A stretch of 64,000 nt of DNA from JBFMFR01 sp040752025 (lineage in GTDB: Bacteria > Chloroflexota > Anaerolineae > Anaerolineales > UBA4823). This document shows positions 41,429 to 48,657 of this stretch, in pieces. The notes under the pieces were generated by a model. The model searched no databases, was not told the DNA's origin, and saw only the letters and a list, made by a program, of their open reading frames with translations. Numbering within the stretch: the first letter of the stretch is position 1; the number at the start of each line of letters is the position of its first letter. The position numbers and the translations under genes are program-made. The stretch lies in assembly GCA_040752025.1 (NCBI GenBank), contig JBFMFR010000011.1, positions 62,001 to 126,000 on the forward strand, in the 5' to 3' direction.

Positions 41429-41776
41429 GTGGATAAAGATAAACAGATTATATTGACCGATGGATCACGCTTGCTGAGCGAAATGCTCCAACGAGTGATT
41501 GACAAGGCCGATGGCCTGCAAGTAGCCAGCATCGTACACGATCTGTACCAACTGGACAAGGTCATCGAACAAACACAGGCCGACTGGATAATCCTATCCC
41601 TGGCGCCCGGAGATGTCATCCCAGAACTGGTTGACCAGATCATCCGGAAACGCCCGGTACGTTTCCTGGCGGTTGCCTATGATGGCAGCCAGATTAAAAT
41701 GAGATGGCTGGAAACCCACGAGAAAAGCCTGAATAACCTTTCTCTGGACGATCTGATTTCAGTGTTGCAAAATTAA
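41429..41776 (+). CDS. Stand-alone degenerate receiver-like protein
   Basis: A 115-residue protein with GTG start and AAGG 10 bases upstream. The pattern (Q-I-I-L-T-D-G-S-R-L-L-S-E-M-L, then A-D-W-I-I-L-S-L-A-P) follows the receiver fold of the preceding regulator, again with Ser where the phospho-Asp should be. There is no output domain. It may heterodimerise with or titrate the LuxR-type protein; that is inference. It has its own upstream region carrying the motif shared with 35094. Confidence 0.7.
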   Translation: MDKDKQIILTDGSRLLSEMLQRVIDKADGLQVASIVHDLYQLDKVIEQTQADWIILSLAPGDVIPELVDQIIRKRPVRFLAVAYDGSQIKMRWLETHEKSLNNLSLDDLISVLQN

Positions 41777-41887
41777 CCCAATCAGCCAGATACAGCGATT
41801 AGAATGCGATAAAAAAGAGAATCGCAGCAGTACAGGCTGTGCTCTCTTAGTAGAAAATGGCGCCATAACAATTTTGAGGAGTTAGAG

Positions 41888-42238
41888 ATGGAACACGCCA
41901 CGGATCTTGAACTAGTCCGCCAAAAATTGGCGGCTCATCGTGCCACCTTGCTGCAGAACATTGCAGACGAACAAGAACGTCTTGGGCGCGCTCGGACTGC
42001 CAACCCCGACCGGGCCGACTTAGCCGATGCCTACATCAGCCGCGAACGCCGCTCGGCTTTCTTAGCGCGCAACGAGGAGCATCTCGAACTGGTAGAGGCC
42101 GCCATCAAACGCCTGGAAGAAGGCCAATACGGCCTGTGCACGCGCTGCGGCGAGCCTATTCAGGCAGAACGGCTGGAGGTGCTGCCCGAAGCGCCTTTAT
42201 GCATGGAATGCCAGAGGAAAGCAGAAACTCCCCGGTGA
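41888..42238 (+). CDS. DksA/TraR-family zinc-finger protein
   Basis: The 116-residue protein has an N-terminal helical hairpin and a four-Cys zinc finger (CTRCGEPIQ then LCMECQ) near residues 81-107, the TraR/DksA C4 type. Such proteins enter the RNA polymerase secondary channel or serve related regulatory roles. It is shorter than classical DksA and lacks the acidic D-x-x-D-A tip, so effect on transcription is uncertain. GAGGAG 8 bases before the ATG is a strong ribosome site. It converges on the alpha/beta hydrolase gene with an 18-base gap. Confidence 0.9.
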   Translation: MEHATDLELVRQKLAAHRATLLQNIADEQERLGRARTANPDRADLADAYISRERRSAFLARNEEHLELVEAAIKRLEEGQYGLCTRCGEPIQAERLEVLPEAPLCMECQRKAETPR

Positions 42239-42256
42239 GGTCGGAGCACAGGCTTG

Positions 42257-43084
42257 CTACAAACTTCTATCCACCTCGTGCCCGTCCAGGAAATCCAGCA
42301 CCATCCGGTTGACCTTCATCGGCTGGCCGATGTGCGGCTGGTGGCCCGAGTGCGCCAGGCACTGACCGACTGCATCCGGCAAGCGCTCCACCAAGGGCTG
42401 AAAAGACCTCGGATTGAGGGTCAGGTCATGTCCCCCCCAGACCACCAGAGTGCGAACCCGCACGCCCTCAACATAGGGCATCAAATCGGGGATATTACCG
42501 ACCACGCGCAGGATATCCGGCGAGGCGCGCTTGTAATCCAGGGCAATGCGCTGGCGCGCCTGCGGCGAAAAACCCGCCAGGTTGATATTATCCCAGGATA
42601 ACGCCAGGTTGATCCACTCCAGCGGCACTGCCCGTAAAGCCCTGGCGCCCACCCCTGGCCGGTGGCGAAACAGGCGCAGCAGGGGCGATACCTGCCCCAG
42701 GCGATACAACGGCGAAATCAGCGCCAGCGTCTGCACCCACCCCGGGTGGCGCATGCAGTACTTCAGGGAGAGGTACCCGCCCAGCGAATGCCCCACAAGC
42801 CGCAGGGGCGGCTGCAAGTTCAGCGCATCGATCCAGGCTTCGAAAGCCTGGTAGAAGGATTCCACGGTGTACGCTTTGCGGTCAGCCGGCTTGTCGCTAT
42901 CCCCATGACCGAGCAAATCTACTGCCAGCGCCCGGTAGCCTACCGATGCCAGGGCGGGCAGCAGCGCATCCCAATCGTAACGCGAAGCCGCCAGGCCGTG
43001 AACCAGTATGACTGTCGGGCGCCCATTCGGGGTACCCATCTCAACGTAACTGAGTCTGTAATCCATAGGCCTGTTTAGCACCAC
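42257..43084 (-). CDS. Alpha/beta hydrolase
   Basis: A 275-residue alpha/beta-hydrolase-fold protein with V-I-L-V-H-G-L-A-A-S (oxyanion), LAVDLLGHGDSDKP, the nucleophile elbow GHSLGG near 97, a late catalytic Asp in V-V-W-G-G-H-D and His in A-H-S-G-H-Q-P-H. The substrate cannot be told. The start may be the GTG at 43084 or the ATG at 43066 (MDYRLSYVEMG). It lies 15 bases downstream of the hydrolase-ligase fusion on the same strand, so both may handle the same lipid or ester. Confidence 0.9.
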   Translation of the reverse strand: MVLNRPMDYRLSYVEMGTPNGRPTVILVHGLAASRYDWDALLPALASVGYRALAVDLLGHGDSDKPADRKAYTVESFYQAFEAWIDALNLQPPLRLVGHSLGGYLSLKYCMRHPGWVQTLALISPLYRLGQVSPLLRLFRHRPGVGARALRAVPLEWINLALSWDNINLAGFSPQARQRIALDYKRASPDILRVVGNIPDLMPYVEGVRVRTLVVWGGHDLTLNPRSFQPLVERLPDAVGQCLAHSGHQPHIGQPMKVNRMVLDFLDGHEVDRSL

Positions 43085-43099
43085 TGGCTGAGAAGCCCC

Positions 43100-45622
43100 T
43101 CATTCCGCCGGGATGTTCCCGTAGCGCTCACTCTCGCGGAAGTAGCGCGCCAGCTCACGCCGCAGCACCTTGCCAATGAACGTGCGCGGAAAATCCTCCA
43201 CGAAAATGACCAGCTTCGGCACCAATTCCGGCGGCAGGCGGCGCTTGCAGTACGTAATCAGCGCATCTGCCGTAGGTCGCTCCCGCCGGGCAATTACAAA
43301 AGCAATCGGCTGTCCGGCGATTGCCACCACCGCAGCCTCTTTCACCTGCGGCACTTCAAACAACACTTCTTCCACATCCCGCGGGAAAGCCGGCTGGTCC
43401 GGACGGCTGGGATACCACATATCCGCCTTGCGCGCAATGATGCGGAAATAGCCATCGCCGTCCACCTGGGCGACATCGCCGGTCAGTAGCCAGCCATCCG
43501 CAGAAAGCACCCGCCGGGTAGCATTTGGATTGTTCCAATAGCCCATCATCACCTGCGGGCCGCGCACGGCCAGTTCACCGATCTGGCCCACCGGGACCTC
43601 GGCTTTGCCATGCCGCAGATCTACCACCCTGGCCTGGGTGGAAGGCAGGGGGATGCCAATGCTGCCCACCTTGCGCAAGCCATTCAATGGGTTGGCGTGA
43701 GTCACCGGTGAGGCTTCTGTGAGGCCATAACCCTCCACCAGCCGCCCGCGCGTCAGCTTTTCGAAGGCCTCCTGCACCTCCACCGGCAGCGGCGCCGAGC
43801 CGCTAATGCAGGCTTTGATCGAAGCAATCCCAAAACGGCGCACACCAGGGAAATCCTTCAAGGCCACATACATCTGCGGCACACCCGGGAAGATCGTCGG
43901 GCGCTGCTTCTTGATCGTCTGCAGGACATCCTCCGCCTCGAAACGCGGCTTGAGGATCAAGGTAGCCCCCAGGGCAACCGGCACGTTCAGCGCCGCCGTC
44001 AGGCCATAGCTGTGCGGAATCGGCAAAGCGCACAAAAAGCGCTCCTGCCCCTCCCTGGCATCCGGAATCCAATGCCGGGTCTGATTGGCATTGGCCACCA
44101 GGTTGCGGTGAGAGAGCATCACGCCCTTGGGCCGGTCCGTCGTGCCGCCGGTGTAAGCGATCACGGCCAGGTCAGTCGGCAAAACGTTCACGTCGGGCGA
44201 TTCCCGGCTCTGGGAATACAGCTCGCGACTGAAAATATGCATGCTGGCGTCCAATGGGATATCCAGCAGGTGACGCTTACGCTGTTCAGGAGTGAGCCAA
44301 AGCGCCAGGCGCTTGAAGAGCGGCAAATAATCGCTGATGTGTGCAAAGATGATGTGCTTGAGGGGCGAATCGCCGGCCGGCTCCAACTGCGCCCTGATCT
44401 GGTGGATCAGATCGTCGAACTGCGTCAGTGTGACCAGCACCTTGGCTCCGCTGTCACGGATCTGGTGGATGAGCTCGGCTGGCTCCGTGGTCGGCAGCGT
44501 AAACACAGCTACCGCCCCGGCCTTCAATGTGCCGTAGAAGGCGATCACCAGTTGAGGCAAATTGGGCAAGAAAAGCATCACGCGCTCGCCAGGCTGCACG
44601 CCCAGGGAAAGCAGGAAGTTGGCAAAGCGGTTGGCTTCCCGGTTGAGGCGCAAATAGGAAATGCGGCTGCCCTCGAAGGCCAGAGCCGTTTTGAACGGAA
44701 AACGCCGCGCTGTCGAACGCAGCAGCGAGTGCACCGGCACCCGCGGCACAGCGATGGTATAGGGTACACCAGCGTCATAGTAAGGCAGCCAGGGCCGCTC
44801 TTTCAATAGGGCTGCCCGGCGGGCTTCCTCCGCCGAAACATCTACCTGAGAAAATGCATGCGCCCTGGCTTGCATAAAACGCTCAATCGCCCGGTTGACT
44901 GCCTCGCGACGCTCAAGCATCACCATGTGTCCGGAAGCGCCTACATCCGCCTCCTCCGCCGCCGGGATGGCGCGCGCCACTTCTTCGAACATGGGCTGCT
45001 TGAAAACCGCATCCAGATGTCCGCGCACCACCAGGGTGGGCACCTTCAGCCCACGGAACAACGCCCAGCCATTCCAGACGGATAGGTTATGTTCATACAG
45101 GGCCTTCAAGGCGTGCGGCGGGGCTCCCAGCCAGCGGCGCGTGAAGATCGCCAACGAGGACAAGAGTGTAACAGGCAGGCGTAATAAAAAGCGGTACAAC
45201 GGATTCAGTAGATACTCGCCTGAAGTGGCGATCAAGATCAGGTGGCTGACGCGTTCCGGATACGCTGCGGCAAATTCTGCTACTACCGCCCCGCCAAAAG
45301 AGTGCCCGGCTAACACCACCGGCTCGCTAACCCCCAATCGATCCAGGGCAGACACCAGGTCTTCCAAGATGTCCGCCATGGTGTAGCCGCTGCGCGGCTT
45401 ATCTGAGCGCCCGTGCCCGCGCAGGTCGATGGCAATTACCCGGTTGGCATCCGAAAACTTGCGCAACTGGTACTGCCACTGCGTGGCCTGCCCGCCGAAC
45501 CCGTGAACGAACAGCATGGTGCGCTGCGGGTAATCCGGGGCCACGTCGATCACCGATAGACGCACAACGGGTTTTATCGCAACCAGCACTTCCCGGCGGT
45601 AGAGTTCCAGGTCAACTTCCAT
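43100..45622 (-). CDS. Alpha/beta hydrolase - acyl-CoA synthetase fusion
   Basis: About 840 residues in two catalytic parts. Residues 1-260 form an alpha/beta hydrolase (FVHGFGGQATQW, AIDLRGHGRSDKP, nucleophile in AGHSFGG, late His in G-A-S-G-H-M). Residues about 290-840 form an AMP-forming acyl-CoA ligase with FKTALAFEGSRISYL, ATP loop YTGGTTDRPKGVMLSH, EGYGLTEASPV, T-G-D-V-A-Q-V-D-G-D-G-Y-F and the Lys in T-F-I-G-K-V-L-R-R. A hydrolase freeing an acid that is at once activated would explain the fusion; this is inference. The ATG at 45622 is preferred to the TTG two codons upstream. It diverges from the LacI gene. Confidence 0.88.
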   Translation of the reverse strand: MEVDLELYRREVLVAIKPVVRLSVIDVAPDYPQRTMLFVHGFGGQATQWQYQLRKFSDANRVIAIDLRGHGRSDKPRSGYTMADILEDLVSALDRLGVSEPVVLAGHSFGGAVVAEFAAAYPERVSHLILIATSGEYLLNPLYRFLLRLPVTLLSSLAIFTRRWLGAPPHALKALYEHNLSVWNGWALFRGLKVPTLVVRGHLDAVFKQPMFEEVARAIPAAEEADVGASGHMVMLERREAVNRAIERFMQARAHAFSQVDVSAEEARRAALLKERPWLPYYDAGVPYTIAVPRVPVHSLLRSTARRFPFKTALAFEGSRISYLRLNREANRFANFLLSLGVQPGERVMLFLPNLPQLVIAFYGTLKAGAVAVFTLPTTEPAELIHQIRDSGAKVLVTLTQFDDLIHQIRAQLEPAGDSPLKHIIFAHISDYLPLFKRLALWLTPEQRKRHLLDIPLDASMHIFSRELYSQSRESPDVNVLPTDLAVIAYTGGTTDRPKGVMLSHRNLVANANQTRHWIPDAREGQERFLCALPIPHSYGLTAALNVPVALGATLILKPRFEAEDVLQTIKKQRPTIFPGVPQMYVALKDFPGVRRFGIASIKACISGSAPLPVEVQEAFEKLTRGRLVEGYGLTEASPVTHANPLNGLRKVGSIGIPLPSTQARVVDLRHGKAEVPVGQIGELAVRGPQVMMGYWNNPNATRRVLSADGWLLTGDVAQVDGDGYFRIIARKADMWYPSRPDQPAFPRDVEEVLFEVPQVKEAAVVAIAGQPIAFVIARRERPTADALITYCKRRLPPELVPKLVIFVEDFPRTFIGKVLRRELARYFRESERYGNIPAE

Positions 45623-45702
45623 AGTCAAAGTTTACAATATTTACCGGAAAACGTAAAGCCACATTTGGCAAATACTTGCAGTAAAATAAAGATTAGAAAA
45701 CC

Positions 45703-45731
45703 TTGACATTTTACATTAATCCTGCTATCAT
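45703..45731 (+). promoter_or_regulatory. Near-consensus sigma70-type promoter of the lacI-type operon
   Basis: TTGACA (45703-45708), a 17-base spacer and TATCAT (45726-45731) preceded by TGC form the best promoter in the window. The operator palindrome starts one base downstream, so repressor binding would cover the transcription start. Confidence 0.85.
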
Positions 45732-45732
45732 G

Positions 45733-45772
45733 TTGTTATCGATCCCGTTATCGATAACGGGATCGATAACAA
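45733..45772. promoter_or_regulatory. 40-bp perfect palindrome, tandem LacI-type operator
   Basis: The stretch is its own reverse complement over all 40 bases. Its centre is GTTATCGATAAC, and each arm carries another ATCGAT half-overlapping site (TTGTTATCGATCCC and its complement), giving three evenly spaced ATCGAT cores. It lies between promoter and start codon of the LacI gene. Confidence 0.85.
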
Positions 45773-45786
45773 AAACAAAGAGAGAA

Positions 45787-46839
45787 ATGAAACCACACAA
45801 ACGTCCTACGATCAAAGAAGTGGCCCTAGCGGCGGGAGTATCCACCCAGACCGTTTCGCGCGTGATCAACGCGCGCCCCGATGTTTCCCCCGAGACCCGC
45901 CAGCACGTACAGGAAGTGATCGAGAAATTGGACTATCAGCCCAGCGCCCTGGCTCGCAGTCTGATCCAACAGCGCAGTTACACTTTGGGCGTGGTCACAG
46001 CTGGTCTGAAATACATCGGGCCGTCGCGCACACTCAATGGCATTACCTTCAAAGCCGAAGAGCTGGGCTATTCGCTGCTGCTGAAAGAACTGCCGCGCTT
46101 CGACACAAACAACATCGTGCCCCTGATCCAATCGCTGCTGGCGCGCCACGTAGACGGCATCATCTGGGCCGTACCAGAAGTCGGGGATAACCGTTCCTGG
46201 CTGGAGAAGCACCTGGCCGACCTGCCCGTGCCGATTGTTTTCCTGGCTATGCACCCCTACCCCAGCGCCACCGTGATCTCGGTCGACAATTACCTGGGCG
46301 CCCGCCTCGCCACCACACATTTGATCGAGCAAGGCCGCCATCACATCGGCCACATCTCCGGGCCGCTGGACTGGTGGGAAGCGCGCCAGCGTCTGGATGG
46401 CTGGCAGGATACGCTCAAAGAGGCCGGGTTCCAGGTCAGCAATCGACATTGGGTGGAAGGCAACTGGTCTTCATCCAGCGGAGCAGAAGCCATCCAACAG
46501 TTGTTTCAACAATATCCCGAAATGGATGCAATTTTCGTAGCCAATGACCAGATGGCGTTGGGCGTGATGCAGATTGCCTGCAAACGAGGCTTGAGCATCC
46601 CGCGCGACCTGGTTGTGGTGGGTTTCGACAATATCGTAGAATCAGCCTATTTTTGGCCGCCATTAACTACCATACAACACGATCAACATACGCTGGGCTG
46701 CATGGCGGTTCAAGAGATCGTGGGCACCATCGAGGATAGCTGGCAAAAGCGGCCCGCTGCTAAACCAAAAAATATCCTGCTTCAGCCAACACTTTTGATA
46801 CGGGAAAGCTCTACAGCAAAGGTAAAGATGATCTCTTAG
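45787..46839 (+). CDS. LacI-family transcriptional repressor
   Basis: The ATG at 45787 follows AAAGAGAG; the longer frame would begin inside the -35 box, so the 350-residue form is right. The N-terminal HTH reads TIKEVALAAGVSTQTVSRVIN, in parts T-I-K-E-V-A, G-V-S-T-Q-T-V-S-R-V-I-N, with the hinge helix S-A-L-A-R-S-L. The C-terminal sugar-binding fold has F-V-A-N-D-Q-M-A-L-G and V-V-G-F-D-N-I. It almost surely represses itself and the downstream dehydrogenase and aldolase through the adjacent palindrome. The inducer is probably a pentose- or hexose-type sugar. Confidence 0.95.
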   Translation: MKPHKRPTIKEVALAAGVSTQTVSRVINARPDVSPETRQHVQEVIEKLDYQPSALARSLIQQRSYTLGVVTAGLKYIGPSRTLNGITFKAEELGYSLLLKELPRFDTNNIVPLIQSLLARHVDGIIWAVPEVGDNRSWLEKHLADLPVPIVFLAMHPYPSATVISVDNYLGARLATTHLIEQGRHHIGHISGPLDWWEARQRLDGWQDTLKEAGFQVSNRHWVEGNWSSSSGAEAIQQLFQQYPEMDAIFVANDQMALGVMQIACKRGLSIPRDLVVVGFDNIVESAYFWPPLTTIQHDQHTLGCMAVQEIVGTIEDSWQKRPAAKPKNILLQPTLLIRESSTAKVKMIS

Positions 46840-46853
46840 ATGGAAAAATCTCG

Positions 46854-47843
46854 ATGAAAGTTGCCCGCTTACACGCTTCAGGAGATATACATCTGCATGA
46901 AGAACCACGGCCCATCCCCGGCCCCGGCGATGCTCTGCTGCACGTCACGGCGGTAGGGCTATGTGGTTCTGACCTGCACTGGTTCAAGCAGGGCAGCATC
47001 GGTGACGCCCACCTGGAACGCCCATTGGTGCTCGGGCACGAATTCGCTGCAACCCTAGAGAGCGGAACGGCTTCGCTTGACTTCGCTCGAAGTTCTGCCG
47101 GGCAGCCAGCAGCCGTTGACCCGGCCATCCCCTGCGAGCAGTGCGAGTTCTGCCGCGCCGGCCATCCCAACTTATGCCCGACCGTGCGCTTCGCCGGGCA
47201 CGGAGAGGTCGACGGGGCACTGCGGGAATGGATCGCCTGGCCCACCCGCCTGCTGCATCCCCTGCCAGATGGCCTGAACGCCTGCGATGGAGCCATGCTG
47301 GAGCCCTTGGGCGTGGCGCTGCACGCCATCGATCTGGGGAAGCTGAAACCCGGGATGACCGTGGGCGTTTTCGGCTGCGGCACGATCGGCCTGCTGGTTC
47401 TCCAGTTGGCGCGCCTGGCCGGGGCGGCTGCGCTGGTGGCGACCGAGCCCCTGGCGCACCGCCTGGAAGCCGCCCAGGGCTACGGAGCACAGCCCTGGGA
47501 CCATTACCAGGGCGTGGATGTGGCCTTCGAATGCGCCGGCGAGAACGCTGCCGTGGAAGACGCCGTCCAGGCCGTCAAACCGGGGGGAGGCGTCATCCTG
47601 GTCGGCATCCCGGATGAAGACCTGACTTCCTTCACCGCCTCGGTCGCCCGGCGCAAGGGATTGACCCTCAAACTCTCGCGGCGCATGAAACACACCTACC
47701 CGCGCGCCATTCAACTGGTAGCCAAGGGCATGGTGGATGTGCGTTCACTGGTGACGCATCGCTTTCCACTGGAGAAAACCGCCGAGGCCTTCGCCGTCGC
47801 CCAAAGGCGCGAAGGCATCAAAGTTATCATCGAAATCGCATAA
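46854..47843 (+). CDS. Zinc-dependent MDR dehydrogenase (sorbitol/threonine DH-like)
   Basis: The 329-residue medium-chain dehydrogenase has the catalytic zinc ligands in GLCGSDLH and LGHEFA, the structural zinc Cys set in CEQCEFCRAGHPNLC near 95-109, and the cofactor fold VGVFGCGTIGLLVLQ near 163. It should oxidise a polyol or sugar alcohol with NAD(P). Between L-G-H-E-F-A and A-V-D-P the usual G-x-G-V-x-x-F-x-x-G-D-R-V block is replaced by a run encoded by a palindrome at 47080. The protein may still fold, but this segment is odd. It lies 14 bases after the LacI gene. Confidence 0.9.
   Translation: MKVARLHASGDIHLHEEPRPIPGPGDALLHVTAVGLCGSDLHWFKQGSIGDAHLERPLVLGHEFAATLESGTASLDFARSSAGQPAAVDPAIPCEQCEFCRAGHPNLCPTVRFAGHGEVDGALREWIAWPTRLLHPLPDGLNACDGAMLEPLGVALHAIDLGKLKPGMTVGVFGCGTIGLLVLQLARLAGAAALVATEPLAHRLEAAQGYGAQPWDHYQGVDVAFECAGENAAVEDAVQAVKPGGGVILVGIPDEDLTSFTASVARRKGLTLKLSRRMKHTYPRAIQLVAKGMVDVRSLVTHRFPLEKTAEAFAVAQRREGIKVIIEIA
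47080..47093. repeat. Intragenic palindrome in the dehydrogenase gene
   Basis: ACTTCG-CT-CGAAGT is a perfect hairpin, with a further GGCTTCGCTTG copy of the CTTCGCT string just before it. The encoded residues replace a normally conserved loop. Confidence 0.5.
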
Positions 47844-47893
47844 GGCGATCACATCAAGCATATCAAAGCCAAATCACGAAAGTGAGACTCTGG

Positions 47894-48547
47894 ATGTTAG
47901 AAGCGCTCAAGCAAACCCTGTACGAACTGCACCTGGAACTGCCCAAAAACAACCTGGTCGCCTGGACGAGCGGGAACGTCAGCGGGCGCGACCGCCAGAG
48001 CGGCTACGTGGTCATCAAGCCCTCCGGTGTGCGCTACGAAGCATTGCGCCCAGAGCATATGGTGGTCGTTGACCTGGATGGCGCGATCGTCGAAGGAGAC
48101 CTAAAACCCTCATCCGACACCGCCAGCCACCTGTACATCTACCGGCAGAGGCCCGATATCGGCGGGATTGTGCACACCCATTCTTCCTATGCCACTGCTT
48201 TTGCTGCCGTGAACCGACCGATCCCGGTTTATCTGACCGCCCAGGCCGATGAGTTCGGAGGCGTGATCCCCTGCGGGGGATTTGCCCTGATTGGCGGCGA
48301 GGAGATCGGGAAAATCGTGGTGGAGACGGCAGCGCTCAATGGGTTATCACCCGCCGTGCTGCTCAAAAATCACGGCGTTTTTACCACCGGTCCCACTGCA
48401 GAGGCGGCGGTCAAGACCGCGGTGATGGTAGAAGACATTGCGCGCACAACCTGGCTGGCGCTCCAGATCGGCCAGCCGGAAGAAATCTCACCGGACGATA
48501 TCGCCAGGCTGCACCATCGTTACAAGCATATTTACGGACAGCAGTAA
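47894..48547 (+). CDS. araD: Class II aldolase, L-ribulose-5-phosphate 4-epimerase-like
   Basis: The 217-residue protein starting MLEALKQTLYE aligns well by eye with AraD/UlaF/SgbE: LPKNNLVAWTSGNVSGRD, V-V-I-K-P-S-G-V-R-Y-E, K-P-S-S-D-T-A-S-H, the metal-binding H-T-H-S-S-Y-A and a later L-K-N-H-G-V-F. Epimerisation of L-ribulose-5-phosphate to D-xylulose-5-phosphate, or a related aldol step, is expected. A GTG four codons upstream is possible but the ATG matches the family start. It is the third gene of the LacI operon and points to catabolism of a pentose or its alcohol. Confidence 0.9.
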   Translation: MLEALKQTLYELHLELPKNNLVAWTSGNVSGRDRQSGYVVIKPSGVRYEALRPEHMVVVDLDGAIVEGDLKPSSDTASHLYIYRQRPDIGGIVHTHSSYATAFAAVNRPIPVYLTAQADEFGGVIPCGGFALIGGEEIGKIVVETAALNGLSPAVLLKNHGVFTTGPTAEAAVKTAVMVEDIARTTWLALQIGQPEEISPDDIARLHHRYKHIYGQQ

Positions 48548-48608
48548 TTACAACGACGGCGGAACAGGGAAATCCGTTAGCAAAACGACGTCGATACTCT
48601 CCTCCGGA

Positions 48609-48641
48609 GCGGCGGCCGGCCTGGGTTGGACCGGCCGCCGC
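48609..48641. terminator. GC-rich hairpin between convergent genes
   Basis: An 11-bp stem GCGGCGGCCGG/CCGGCCGCCGC with an 11-base loop lies between the aldolase and ABC permease stops. The T-run is poor (AACATTT), so efficiency is uncertain. Confidence 0.55.
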
Positions 48642-48657
48642 AACATTTAACCAGGGG

